Shown here piece by piece: positions 17,970 through 26,831 of a stretch of DNA of 64,000 bases. Position numbers and translations under genes: made by a program. This DNA comes from Desulfitobacterium metallireducens DSM 15288 (GTDB lineage: Bacteria > Bacillota > Desulfitobacteriia > Desulfitobacteriales > Desulfitobacteriaceae), in assembly GCF_000231405.2 (NCBI RefSeq), contig NZ_CP007032.1, forward strand, positions 2,418,001-2,482,000, given 5' to 3'. How positions within the stretch are numbered: the stretch's first letter is position 1; each line of letters begins with the position of its first letter. Below the pieces are notes generated by a model that saw nothing but the letters and a program-made list of their open reading frames with translations, had not been told where the DNA came from and made no database searches.

Positions 17970-19121
17970 TCAAGGTGTTGAATTCTTAGGCAACCCATAT
18001 ATCGGCAACAAGCGAAAAGCAAGGTAGAGAATGAATATCTCTGCAAGGGCAAAGATTCCAATCATCAATAAATGCTGTGGCGCCACCGTATAGGGATTCA
18101 GCGTATCCGTACTGAGCGGTATTTGTTGACCGCCGATAACAAAGTTAACCCGCATTGCAATGACTCCGAGCAAGGTAAAAATAGACCCCAAGGAAATCCA
18201 GCCCAGTGATTTTTTCGTTTTAGATATAACCGTGATCATAAACGGTAACAATAAACCCAAGCCAATTTCGACCCCTAAGAACATCGTTTTGTGACTTCCA
18301 TATAAGAAGACCTTGGCTGCTGCATATCCTGCTGCATTTGTATAATAAAGAGCGATAAAGTCGATAACCATAAGTGTGGCATCAACCACAATAAACCACT
18401 TCATCAGCTGAGCAATGTCCAAAATCAATGCTTTTCGCTCCGGTGTCAATATTTTTTCTGGAGAGAAAAAACGTTGGGTAATGATGAGCACTAAAATTAA
18501 GAGACCCGTTCCAGACACCATAGCCGACATCAAGAAAATGAGAGGCATGAGACCAGTATGCCAGAGAGCACGAGCTTGGATATTCGCAAGGATAAAGCCC
18601 GTATACCCATGAACGAGAAGCGCTAACGGCACCCCGATCGTTCCCAATCTCTTAATCCATTGATCATCGTTAGCTAAGGCTTGCTCAGAAAGATCCGTTT
18701 TCCCAAACGTTAAAAACTGATAAAATCTTTGCCGGAAGCCGGTTAAGGATTCAGCCCCTTTTGCAAAATCCCGTCGCATCATAAACCAAAGATAAACTAC
18801 CGAATTCAAAGGATATAAGGTGAGCAAGAATGTACCGTAAGAAATCGCCGAATGAGGATTAAGGCGAAAAAACAAAGTATAGAAGCGTTGTGGTTGCTCC
18901 AGGTCTCCAATTAAATGGAGTGGGGCAATTGCCAATAAAGCAACGGCCATAACAACGCCGACCTTACCAATTGATTTATATTTTTTAATCCCGAATACGG
19001 TTCCCAAACTAGAGAGGACAAAAGCTCCAGCACTTAGACCTGTATAGAAAAAATAGATGGCAATCATTGCTCCCAGTTGGACAGGATGTTCGATGTTGGC
19101 AATATACGTCACATTATCCAC
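17970..19121 (-). CDS. NrfD/PsrC-type membrane quinol subunit of the reductase
   Basis: This 383-residue protein has eight to ten hydrophobic segments and resembles the NrfD/PsrC family, which passes electrons between the menaquinone pool and a ferredoxin-like subunit. Typical features are EHPVQLGAMIAIYFFYTGLS near the N-terminus and the paired acidic and aromatic residues at membrane borders such as LIGDLEQPQRFYTLF. The start is GTG 19121, four bases after the stop of the B subunit, with AAAGGAG 9 bases upstream. An in-frame start at 19184 would overlap the B subunit. No heme-binding cytochrome is present in the operon, so the subunit probably uses menaquinol directly. Confidence 0.9.
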   Translation of the reverse strand: MDNVTYIANIEHPVQLGAMIAIYFFYTGLSAGAFVLSSLGTVFGIKKYKSIGKVGVVMAVALLAIAPLHLIGDLEQPQRFYTLFFRLNPHSAISYGTFLLTLYPLNSVVYLWFMMRRDFAKGAESLTGFRQRFYQFLTFGKTDLSEQALANDDQWIKRLGTIGVPLALLVHGYTGFILANIQARALWHTGLMPLIFLMSAMVSGTGLLILVLIITQRFFSPEKILTPERKALILDIAQLMKWFIVVDATLMVIDFIALYYTNAAGYAAAKVFLYGSHKTMFLGVEIGLGLLLPFMITVISKTKKSLGWISLGSIFTLLGVIAMRVNFVIGGQQIPLSTDTLNPYTVAPQHLLMIGIFALAEIFILYLAFRLLPIYGLPKNSTP

Positions 19122-19122
19122 T

Positions 19123-19734
19123 CTAATTCTCTCCTTTCTCCAGGTTCGTATAACGGGCACCCATGATATCCCGCTCAGCTCCAATATAGTAAACCATAGG
19201 TTCTGTATTCATTTCTGGTTTTAATACTTGAACCGGATTATTGGCTACAAGTTTTGCCACAAGACTCTCTGCGTCATTTAAATCTCCAAACACACGAGCA
19301 CCGCCTACGCAGGTCGTCACACATGCCGGAAGAAGACCCGCTTGAACCCGATGATAGCAAAATGTACATTTTTCAGCTGTTTTTCGGACAGGATTAACGA
19401 AACGAGCATCGTAAGGGCATGCTGCCATACAATACTTACAGCCAATACAATGATCATAATCGATCAGGATCGTCCCATCGTCAGCCCGATAGGTTGCTTT
19501 TACCGGACAAGCCGCTAAACAAGGAGCATTATCACAATGGTTGCATAAGCGAGGTAAGCGGTAGCGCGTAACCTCGGGATACGTTCCTTTCTCAATTTCC
19601 TTAACCCAAGTCCGATAATTACCCTCCGGAACTTGATTTTCAATCTTGCAGGAAACGGTACATGCATTACAACCTACGCACTTTCGTAAATCAACAACCA
19701 TTGCATAGCGTATCTTTTTCTCAGCCTCAGCCAC
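19123..19734 (-). CDS. Four-[4Fe-4S] ferredoxin subunit of the molybdoenzyme (TtrB/PsrB/DmsB type)
   Basis: This electron-transfer subunit of 203 residues has four cysteine clusters: CVGCNACTVSC, CNHCDNAPCLAAC, CIGCKYCMAAC and CTFCYHRVQAGLLPACVTTC, the standard pattern of DmsB/PsrB-type proteins. It should carry electrons from the NrfD-type subunit to the catalytic subunit and be exported by riding with the Tat-targeted partner, as it has no signal peptide. The start is GTG 19734, because GAAAGGAG sits 8 bases upstream. An in-frame TTG at 19752 would put that ribosome site inside the gene. A long tail of about 45 residues follows the last cluster. Confidence 0.92.
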   Translation of the reverse strand: MAEAEKKIRYAMVVDLRKCVGCNACTVSCKIENQVPEGNYRTWVKEIEKGTYPEVTRYRLPRLCNHCDNAPCLAACPVKATYRADDGTILIDYDHCIGCKYCMAACPYDARFVNPVRKTAEKCTFCYHRVQAGLLPACVTTCVGGARVFGDLNDAESLVAKLVANNPVQVLKPEMNTEPMVYYIGAERDIMGARYTNLEKGEN

Positions 19735-19748
19735 TAATGCCACTCCTT

Positions 19749-20423
19749 TCAAAACGTTTCATTCAAAGATTTGCTCTCTTCCTGGCACAATTCTAAGGCC
19801 AGTATAGCGAAGTAAGAATAGAATCCAGAGGTCTCTAATTTCACGAGTTCTCCCGTAAACTGAGGGAGCCAGCCGAGTAAATGGTCGTTAAGCATTCTAT
19901 TTTGCAATTGGCGAAGGCCCGTAATCTCTTGCCCTGATTTAGCCGCTTTGTCTTCTAACCGACAGAGATAGGCTATAAATAGAAGTTCTAATCCCAGATG
20001 ATCAGGTATCTTCGTCTCTTTAAGCGGTTCAAAGATCTCAAGGGTCCCCGGATCAAATCCCACTTTCTCATAAAGAGCTGCGAGTTGATGAGCCTGCATT
20101 CCCCAATGTGCTCCATATTTTATCCTCTTACCCTTTTCACGCTTCGCTCCACGAATTGTTGATTCGAAGGGGGGAATAAAACGGCCCGATACAGGAACAA
20201 AAAAGAGATCATAGTATTCTTGCGTTAAATTCATAAGCTCTGAATCCTCGTTTTGGATCTTCTCGAGAATAGCCTTGAGTTCAAGAAGTTTCTCAGTTGA
20301 TCCGGAGTCTGTCCAGGCTTTAAGTCCTTCCATCCCTTCAGTTGAGGGCTCTTTCAAAAAGATTTCTGCCAGAACCTCATAACCTCTCGCTCTATCGATC
20401 ACATTTTCATCCATTTCGAACAT
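19749..20423 (-). CDS. TorD/DmsD-family molybdoenzyme chaperone
   Basis: The 224-residue soluble, largely helical protein matches the TorD/TtrD/DmsD group of redox-enzyme maturation proteins that bind the Tat signal of a molybdoenzyme until the cofactor is inserted. The region YYDLFFVPVSGRFIPPFESTI with the later DHLGLELLFIAYLCRLEDKA (E..F(V)P and DHxxxEL) is the hallmark of this family. It lies between the catalytic and the iron-sulfur subunit genes, where such chaperones are commonly encoded. Confidence 0.88.
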   Translation of the reverse strand: MFEMDENVIDRARGYEVLAEIFLKEPSTEGMEGLKAWTDSGSTEKLLELKAILEKIQNEDSELMNLTQEYYDLFFVPVSGRFIPPFESTIRGAKREKGKRIKYGAHWGMQAHQLAALYEKVGFDPGTLEIFEPLKETKIPDHLGLELLFIAYLCRLEDKAAKSGQEITGLRQLQNRMLNDHLLGWLPQFTGELVKLETSGFYSYFAILALELCQEESKSLNETF

Positions 20424-20444
20424 TTATTTATCCCCCTCACACTT

Positions 20445-23400
20445 TTAAAGCTTAACAAGCCGAGCCTTAATCGTATTTCGATCCGCTGAGCCCCCCACAA
20501 GATCAACAAGGGGGTGCATATTATTCATACTGGTATCTCGAAGTGCCAAAAGATTCAGCAGAATACCTTTTCCATCCTTCGGATTCACAGGTATCTCTTT
20601 CCCATCCACAGTATACGATTTCGCCCCTGCGCCCCAATGTCCATAGCCATATTCCACAGCAATCGAACCTTGACGTACACCGCGACGGACCTTAGCTGTG
20701 CCTTCTGCCTCACCTGACGGGGTAACGAGCTTGACTTTGTCTCCACTCTCAATTCCTAACGTTGTGGCATCCTCTAAGTTTAGCTCGATATAGTTCGTGT
20801 CTTGCATATCTTTGAGAACAGGGACATTTGACAAATAGCCGCCTGTACGATAACGAGGTTTGTAAGAAATGACTTGGAACGGCCAATCTTGGTCTGGATA
20901 GACTTGATCGATCGTTCGTCCATCAGCAAAGGCTGGGGGTTGCCAGGTTGCCGTACCTGGTAGCAGCTCACCCGATATGCTACTCCGGGTTGACGCTAAT
21001 TTTTCATTATAAATATTGACCACTTTGGCAAATTGATTATGAAGGAAATCCCCATCATAATTCTTATCATAATCCTCAAAGCGCCCGCCCCGAGCGAGTA
21101 GGTAATACACCTTTTTCCACTCTACCGGTGTGAGTGAAGACTGATAAGGTTTTAAATCTTCTTCAAGACCCGATAATGCCAATTCCTCTGGATCAATATC
21201 TGGCACAGGCGTTTCATCAAATGCAATGTTGGCCATCGCCTTCAAAAAGAAATCCGCAGCAGAATTCATCGGAGTAGCTGCACCTTGAGCATCGGCAATT
21301 CCGTTTTCCCCTACTCCAGGCAAGTTGAGTAATTTGCCTACCTCAATGAGATAAGTTTCAAGCGAATAAGGCTGCCCACTTTTCGTCTTAGGAACAAGGG
21401 GATCAATGACCGGGCGACGGGCACCACTGACTTTGGTAAGAATCAAGTTCCAAACGGTAGGTACGCCCCAACTTTCATAAAACGTCGTATCCGGAATGAT
21501 GTAGTCAGAGTATTGAGTCGAATCCCCCATCAAGACATCCACGCCGATAATCAGTGGAATATTTTTAGGGTCCTTGATATAGTCTTCAACATCCTTACGG
21601 AAGAGACCAGGAGTCGCATAAAGCGGGTTCGTCATCCAAAGCATCAGGATTTTCGCAGAATAAGGATAACCTGCCATCATTGATGGAATAACATGGCCTT
21701 CTAAAGAATCGGCAAGTGGAGTCCAAGGTAAAGTGGCTGGATACGGATTTTCGCCTTTGGCTTTACGTGCTTTGAATTCAGGGGTATCCTCGTAGTTTGA
21801 CCCTTCTCTGCTTATTTTGAAGCCCTTAGTCTTTCCACCCGGGACAGTCGCAAGATCATACTGTTTCCCTTTATCAACTGCAACATATCCTCCTCCGCTC
21901 TTGGTCGAACCGCCTTTACGGTTAATATTTCCGACAAGCGCATTAAGCATAATCACAGCTAGGGAGCTATAAAAACCATTCGTATGCATGGAAACACCAC
22001 CATGATGATCTGTAGCGGCCTTCGTCCCATGTCTAAAGAATTCTTTAGAAAGTTTGAAAATACGTTCCTTCGTTACCCCACAGGCTTCAGCATATTGATC
22101 AAAGGTAAAACGATTGGCTTCATCCAAAAGAATCTGCAGGGAACTCTTCACGAGAACCTCTTGATCGCCAACCCTTAACTTTCCACTATAGAGAATGACG
22201 CCTTCATTGCTCTCTGTAGCGTTCATCGGATTCCCCATTGCTTTATCCATCACAACATAATTGATCGCTGCCGGTTGAGGATTGGCCGCTACTTGAGCAT
22301 TAGCTGCAGCAGGTTGTGTCTTTTCCGGTATCTTTAACCCAATCTGTTCAGCACGGAGAAACATCCCATAATCCGGATGATCCGGCTCTTGGATGACAAG
22401 GTAGGTTGCATTCGTCCAAGAGGGATTTCCTTTCTTCGCTGCTGCTGCTTTGGTAGGAGCAGACAGATAGGTCTCATTGATTTTCTTTTGCTCGAATGCC
22501 CATCGAACCATGGCCATAGCAATTGCCCCGTCACCACCTGGACGAACAGGTACCCAGGAAGACTCTTCTGCATCAGGTGAATTATACATCCCGTTTTGGA
22601 GTACAGGATCGATGATGACGGCTTTCATATTTCCTTCTGCCTGACCGAGCGCTGATTTGCGAGCCATGGGCTGGAAGGGGGCCCCCGCTTGACCGGGTGC
22701 GTTGCCAAAGAACATTACAAATTCGGAGCTCATGTAATCCGCTTTCATATGAGGCTTCTTATCCCAAGTATCTAAGAAGGCTAAAAAAGCAATCCGTCGG
22801 CTGTTTCCGCAAATCCCACCATGTCCGTAAAAGTTAGGTGTTTTATAACATTGGGTAATGAAACGCTTGGGAAATTCCATTCGTCCATCGTCTCGTCCAC
22901 CAATAAAGACCAGTTGATTCGCCTTTGGGCCCCAGCCAGCTTGCTCAGGGTTAAGCGGGGTATTTTGATCATGAACTTGCCGAAGGCCTTCAATTATTCC
23001 GCTTTCCCCAATTTCATTAAAGAGTTCGCCGCCTTCAACAGTTTCTTGGATGGCCTGTTCCCAAGTAATCGGTTTCCACTTTCCTTCTCCCCGTTTACCT
23101 GTACGTTTTAAAGGGGTAAGAATCCGATTCGGATCATAGACCATCTGAAAAGCTGCATTTCCTCTTTGACAAACCGTTGCTTTCTGGGTATGACCTAACT
23201 CTTGATATTGACCTAAACTCAGATAGGAATCCTTAAGTGGAGTCTTATAGGGCAGATGCGGCTCTGCATTACTCGGATGGTAAGGGTTACCTAAAACACG
23301 TAAAATTTTACCTGTCTTCTTATCAATTTTGACCCGATTACCACAGTTGCTCCAGCAACCTAAGCAGACGCTATTTTTTAAGGCAATATCAGGATTAAGG

Positions 23401-23582
23401 GTTACGCTTCCCGTCTTTGGGTCAATCTTCATTTCTACCGGCAAAGCCTCATGGTCATAAGGCGTAGGATTGGTAATCATCTCATCCGCAAGCACAGCAG
23501 GGATCATTTTTTCCATCCCTAAGCCAGTAGCCGTCAATGAACCCACAACAGCTACAGATTTTAGGAATTCGCGCCTATTCAT
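20445..23582 (-). CDS. Tat-exported molybdopterin oxidoreductase catalytic subunit (TtrA/PsrA/SrdA-like)
   Basis: The 1045-residue protein starts with a Tat signal (NRREFLKS at residues 2-9, then AVVGSLTATGLG). A [4Fe-4S] motif follows with C73, C76, C80 and C138. C258 in GHGGICGNSRR is the likely molybdenum ligand. Later segments, including YSDYIIPDTTFYESWG and the C-terminal molydopterin-binding domain, fit the DMSO reductase family. The length and the insertions are closest to tetrathionate reductase TtrA and to selenate or arsenate reductase relatives. The substrate cannot be fixed from sequence: tetrathionate, selenate, arsenate, thiosulfate or polysulfide are all possible. It is the first gene of the operon and has a sigma-54 promoter. 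No in-frame UGA occurs, so it is not a selenoprotein. Confidence 0.9.
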   Translation of the reverse strand: MNRREFLKSVAVVGSLTATGLGMEKMIPAVLADEMITNPTPYDHEALPVEMKIDPKTGSVTLNPDIALKNSVCLGCWSNCGNRVKIDKKTGKILRVLGNPYHPSNAEPHLPYKTPLKDSYLSLGQYQELGHTQKATVCQRGNAAFQMVYDPNRILTPLKRTGKRGEGKWKPITWEQAIQETVEGGELFNEIGESGIIEGLRQVHDQNTPLNPEQAGWGPKANQLVFIGGRDDGRMEFPKRFITQCYKTPNFYGHGGICGNSRRIAFLAFLDTWDKKPHMKADYMSSEFVMFFGNAPGQAGAPFQPMARKSALGQAEGNMKAVIIDPVLQNGMYNSPDAEESSWVPVRPGGDGAIAMAMVRWAFEQKKINETYLSAPTKAAAAKKGNPSWTNATYLVIQEPDHPDYGMFLRAEQIGLKIPEKTQPAAANAQVAANPQPAAINYVVMDKAMGNPMNATESNEGVILYSGKLRVGDQEVLVKSSLQILLDEANRFTFDQYAEACGVTKERIFKLSKEFFRHGTKAATDHHGGVSMHTNGFYSSLAVIMLNALVGNINRKGGSTKSGGGYVAVDKGKQYDLATVPGGKTKGFKISREGSNYEDTPEFKARKAKGENPYPATLPWTPLADSLEGHVIPSMMAGYPYSAKILMLWMTNPLYATPGLFRKDVEDYIKDPKNIPLIIGVDVLMGDSTQYSDYIIPDTTFYESWGVPTVWNLILTKVSGARRPVIDPLVPKTKSGQPYSLETYLIEVGKLLNLPGVGENGIADAQGAATPMNSAADFFLKAMANIAFDETPVPDIDPEELALSGLEEDLKPYQSSLTPVEWKKVYYLLARGGRFEDYDKNYDGDFLHNQFAKVVNIYNEKLASTRSSISGELLPGTATWQPPAFADGRTIDQVYPDQDWPFQVISYKPRYRTGGYLSNVPVLKDMQDTNYIELNLEDATTLGIESGDKVKLVTPSGEAEGTAKVRRGVRQGSIAVEYGYGHWGAGAKSYTVDGKEIPVNPKDGKGILLNLLALRDTSMNNMHPLVDLVGGSADRNTIKARLVKL

Positions 23583-23659
23583 ATCGTAATCTCCTTTCTA
23601 TTGGGGCATGTTCGAACTTATTCGACTTAGAAGTGATTAATCTTACAAGCTCTTATATT

Positions 23660-23674
23660 GCAAAATCCATGCCA
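23660..23674 (-). promoter_or_regulatory. Sigma-54 (-24/-12) promoter of the reductase operon
   Basis: The minus strand reads TGGCATGGATTTTGC, with GG and GC exactly 10 bases apart as sigma-54 RNA polymerase requires (consensus TGGCAC-N5-TTGC). Transcription would start about 12 bases downstream and give a leader of roughly 65 bases before the reductase ATG at 23582. An NtrC-type activator is encoded by the same module. Confidence 0.8.
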
Positions 23675-23740
23675 TCTGTGGAGTCCCCTAAAATACGTCT
23701 CAACTCATTGAAAATTCTTATTAAATTCGATTTTCCAGCG

Positions 23741-23773
23741 TGACAATATGTCATGCATACGGACAATAAGACA
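23741..23773 (-). promoter_or_regulatory. Paired dyads, probable activator binding sites
   Basis: TGACA-ATA-TGTCA (23741-23753) is a perfect palindrome, and a related site GGACAATAAGACA (23761-23773) begins exactly 20 bases away, about two helical turns. A third half-site TGACAA lies at 23785. They lie about 65-115 bases upstream of the -24 element, the usual place for NtrC-family binding. Ownership by the regulator at 13264-14664 is inferred. Confidence 0.6.
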
Positions 23774-23787
23774 TACCTCTTCTATGA

Positions 23788-23822
23788 CAAAAAGGCACAC
23801 TAACAAAATGTTAGTGTGCCTC
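23788..23822 (-). terminator. Terminator after the purine permease gene
   Basis: On the minus strand AGGCACACTAACA-TTT-TGTTAGTGTGCCT is a perfect 13-base-pair hairpin followed by TTTT. It ends the permease transcript just upstream of the reductase control region. Confidence 0.9.
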
Positions 23823-23865
23823 ATCGCTTATGATTCAGAACGTACTTATTGTAATCTTCTACTTC

Positions 23866-25239
23866 TTATCCTGCAGCTAAAGCAATATAACGATAAATAA
23901 CGAGTGCGGTCAAAATCCACATCATCCAGTGAATTTCTTTGAATTTACCCGTAACGACTTTTAAGAAGGTGTAGAAGACGATACCTGCAGAAACACCGTT
24001 AGCAATACTATACGTGAAAGGCATCATGATGATGGTCAAAAAGGCAGGTAGAGCTTCAGTAAAGTCATCAAAATCAATTTCTTTAATTCCGCTCATCATC
24101 AACAAGCCAACTGTGATCAAAGCCGGCGCAGTCGCTGCATCAGGAATGATAATAAAGATTGGTGCTAAGACAAGTGCAAGTAAGAAGAGTACACCGGTCG
24201 TTACAGAGGTTAATCCCGTCCGTCCTCCTTCACCAACCCCAGCAGCACTTTCAACATAGGACGTTATTGTCGAAGTTCCCATAAGAGCCCCGAAACTAAT
24301 CCCTAAAGCGTCGACCAGCATTGCTTTTCCAATCGCTGGAGAATTCCCATGTTCATCAATGAGTCCGGCTTTCTTTCCGGTTCCAATTAATGTCCCAAAG
24401 GTATCAAATAACTCAACAAAGGTAAATGTTAAAATCAAAGTACCAATTCCTGTGGTCATGGCTCCTTGTAAATCAAGAGCACCTACCGCTAAATGGCTGA
24501 AATCAGGTAAAGCCCAATGGAAATTGGCAACATTAGTGGCCTTAAGAGGGATTCCAATTAATGTCGTGAGAATAATTCCGTATAGGATCGATCCTTTTAC
24601 TTTTTTCGCCATTAAGAAGGAAATAATGGCTAACCCAATTAAAGCAGTCAGCGTATCTGGCGCTAAAATGCTGCCAAATTTTAAATCCCAATCCCAAAAA
24701 TGCAAACTGCTCACAAAACCATTCTGTGCTGTAAGCGTCTTTATCACATCGGGGCTAGTATGTACTTCCGCAACCAAGATATGGGATAATTTTAAACCAA
24801 TAATCGTGATGAATAAGCCAATTCCTACAGAAATACCGGACTTAATGCCAGTCGGAACTGCTTCAACTAAAATTTGACGAATCTTAGTTACTGTTAAAAT
24901 AACAAAAATAATACCGGAGATGAAAACTGCGGCTAAAGCAACCTGCCAAGAGAATTGCCCGCCGTTCGCCGAAGCGACAACTGCAAAATAGGCATTTAAC
25001 CCCATGCCTGGCGCTAACGCAATCGGGAAATTAACAAACAGTCCCATAGCTATCGTGACAAGACCCGCTGAGACTGCAGTTGCAAAAAATACGGCATTGG
25101 GGTCCATCCCCGTTTGGGATAAAATACTTGGATTGACAGCCAAAATGTAGGCCATCGTCATGAAGGTCGTTAAGCCCGCCATGATTTCCGTGCGGACATC
25201 TGTACGACGTTCAGAGAGATGAAATAACCGTTCTAACAC
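23866..25239 (-). CDS. NCS2/AzgA-type guanine/hypoxanthine permease
   Basis: This 457-residue membrane protein of the AzgA/PbuG/PbuO branch of NCS2 permeases imports purine bases by proton symport. Typical segments are RTEIMAGLTTFMTMAYILAV near the N-terminus, NFPIALAPGMGLNAYFAVV, TFTFVELFDTFGTLIGTGKKAG and SYVESAAGVGEGGRTGL, which line the substrate site. Eleven to fourteen membrane segments can be counted. It stands alone between its terminator and two candidate PurR boxes. PbuG versus PbuO or adenine specificity is not resolved. I saw no purine riboswitch upstream. Confidence 0.9.
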   Translation of the reverse strand: MLERLFHLSERRTDVRTEIMAGLTTFMTMAYILAVNPSILSQTGMDPNAVFFATAVSAGLVTIAMGLFVNFPIALAPGMGLNAYFAVVASANGGQFSWQVALAAVFISGIIFVILTVTKIRQILVEAVPTGIKSGISVGIGLFITIIGLKLSHILVAEVHTSPDVIKTLTAQNGFVSSLHFWDWDLKFGSILAPDTLTALIGLAIISFLMAKKVKGSILYGIILTTLIGIPLKATNVANFHWALPDFSHLAVGALDLQGAMTTGIGTLILTFTFVELFDTFGTLIGTGKKAGLIDEHGNSPAIGKAMLVDALGISFGALMGTSTITSYVESAAGVGEGGRTGLTSVTTGVLFLLALVLAPIFIIIPDAATAPALITVGLLMMSGIKEIDFDDFTEALPAFLTIIMMPFTYSIANGVSAGIVFYTFLKVVTGKFKEIHWMMWILTALVIYRYIALAAG

Positions 25240-25314
25240 TCAATGTTCCTCCTTAAATTTTTTTCGAATCCCTTATTTCTCTAGCACGAAGATTCAACGT
25301 TAATATATTACACC

Positions 25315-25358
25315 AAATCCGAATATTTATCTAGATATTTCGTTTAATGTTCGTGCGT
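25315..25358 (-). promoter_or_regulatory. Candidate PurR box pair
   Basis: The Bacillus PurR box is AWWWCCGAACWWT, used as an inverted pair about 16-17 bases apart. Here AAATCCGAATATT (plus strand 25315-25327, one mismatch) and ACGCACGAACATT (minus strand 25358-25346, core CGAACATT) face each other across 18 bases, about 80 bases upstream of a purine permease. A GCACGAA/TTCGTGC inverted repeat also spans this region. Confidence 0.45.
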
Positions 25359-25359
25359 T

Positions 25360-25407
25360 TATTAAAAAATCTCTACCTAGCATACCCAGGTAGGGATTTT
25401 TTAATAA
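25360..25407 (-). terminator. Terminator after lpdA
   Basis: ATTAAAAAATCCCTACCT and AGGTAGAGATTTTTTAAT pair on the minus strand around a GGGTATGCT loop. The A/T-rich outer arms give a T run on both strands. It lies about 20 bases after the lpdA stop. Confidence 0.8.
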
Positions 25408-25425
25408 ACTGAGGTGCAACGTTTT

Positions 25426-26808
25426 TTAGGCGAGGTGCATAGGTTTACCTAAAATTCCATGAGCAGCCTCCATTACCGCCTCTGGCAAAGTAGGATGAGC
25501 ATGAATAGTGTGAACTAAATCCTCAGAATTGAGTCTTTTATCTACGGCTAAAACAAGTTCTTCAATCATACTGCTGGCCTGGGGACCCATAATGCTCGCC
25601 CCCAACACCGTCCCTTGTTCATCAGCTAAAATTTTGACTAAGCCGACCATCTCTCCTAGAGCGATTGCCTTCCCATTCGCACTAAACGGGAACTTGCTTA
25701 CTTTATATTTACTTCCTGAAGCCTTCAGCGCTTGCTCAGTTTGACCCACCGTCGCAATTTCCGGATAAGTAAAAATCGCACTGGGGACAGCGGTATAGTT
25801 TGCCTCAGAAGGTTGCCCTGCAATATTCTCTGCAGCAACCATTCCCTGCATAGAAGCGACATGGGCCAGCATGATTCCGCCCGTTACATCACCGATTGCA
25901 TAAACATGAGGAAGAGAGGTTTGCATTTTTTGATTAACGGCAATTGTTCCTCGCTCCGTCTGAAGCCCTAAACGTTCAAGATCGATTCCACGGCAATTCG
26001 CCTTACGGCCAGTCGCTATCAGGACCTTATCGGTCAATATTTCCTTTTGACCTTTGGCATCTTCTACAATAACCTGCAGTTGGGACCCATCTTGACGAAT
26101 TTCTTTAAGCGCTGTTTTCGTCATAATTTCTAAACCTGACTTTTTCAGCAGGGGAGTCATCCTTTTGGGAATTTCCTCATCGATATTCGCCAGTAACGAA
26201 GGCAACATTTCAACAACCGTGACTTTAACCCCGAATTCCCGATAAATTGAGGCGAATTCCAGGCCAATAACTCCACCACCAATAATCACCAAACGCTCAG
26301 GCAATTCTGTCATCTCGAGGATTTCATCACTCGAAATTACACCTGGCAAATCCACACCTGAGATCGGGAGTCGAGCAGGAACCGATCCAGTCGCTAAGAC
26401 GAGATTCTCCACATCGTAGATTTCCAGCCCAGATTCTGTTTCGACTTCAATTTTTCCCGGTTCCCGAACTTGCCCCCACCCTTGAACATAGGTTATCTTT
26501 GATGCTTTAATCAGACGCTCGACCCCACCAACTAACGTTTCAACAACCTGATCTTTGCGCGCCATTACTTTTGAAAAATCAAAATGAGCACTGTCAACTT
26601 TAATTCCAAACGTATCAGCATGTTGAATTTCTCGCCAAAGCTCAGCACTTTTCACGAGCGCTTTCGTAGGGATGCATCCTTTATTAAGGCAGGTTCCGCC
26701 AATTCGTTCCCCTTCAACAAGAACCACCGATAAACCCAATTGTGCTGCGCGGAGTGCACAAACATATCCTCCCGGGCCTCCACCTAAAATTCCAATTTGG
26801 TATGCCAC
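25426..26808 (-). CDS. lpdA: Dihydrolipoamide dehydrogenase (E3)
   Basis: This flavoprotein disulfide reductase of 460 residues oxidises dihydrolipoamide (or a related dithiol) with NAD. The FAD-binding GILGGGPGGYVCALRAAQLG lies at the N-terminus, the redox-active pair C40/C45 is in GGTCLNKGCIPTK, the NAD-binding loop is VIIGGGVIGLEFASIYREFG, and the catalytic His-Glu pair lies in HAHPTLPEAVMEAAHG near the C-terminus. No E1 or E2 subunit and no glycine-cleavage gene is adjacent. The upstream neighbour is a small DUF1858 protein with a CxxC motif, 23 bases away and probably cotranscribed, so a different electron or thiol partner is possible. Confidence 0.93.
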   Translation of the reverse strand: MAYQIGILGGGPGGYVCALRAAQLGLSVVLVEGERIGGTCLNKGCIPTKALVKSAELWREIQHADTFGIKVDSAHFDFSKVMARKDQVVETLVGGVERLIKASKITYVQGWGQVREPGKIEVETESGLEIYDVENLVLATGSVPARLPISGVDLPGVISSDEILEMTELPERLVIIGGGVIGLEFASIYREFGVKVTVVEMLPSLLANIDEEIPKRMTPLLKKSGLEIMTKTALKEIRQDGSQLQVIVEDAKGQKEILTDKVLIATGRKANCRGIDLERLGLQTERGTIAVNQKMQTSLPHVYAIGDVTGGIMLAHVASMQGMVAAENIAGQPSEANYTAVPSAIFTYPEIATVGQTEQALKASGSKYKVSKFPFSANGKAIALGEMVGLVKILADEQGTVLGASIMGPQASSMIEELVLAVDKRLNSEDLVHTIHAHPTLPEAVMEAAHGILGKPMHLA

Positions 26809-26831
26809 GAGTTAATTCCTCCCGTTTGGGC

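Noticed and set aside
20445-23582. Selenocysteine in the molybdopterin reductase
   Set aside because: There is no in-frame UGA in the gene, and the probable molybdenum ligand is a cysteine codon.
25240-25425. Purine riboswitch upstream of the permease
   Set aside because: The conserved loop sequences of the guanine/adenine aptamer are not present. The hairpin there belongs to the terminator of lpdA, and the other symmetry fits PurR boxes.
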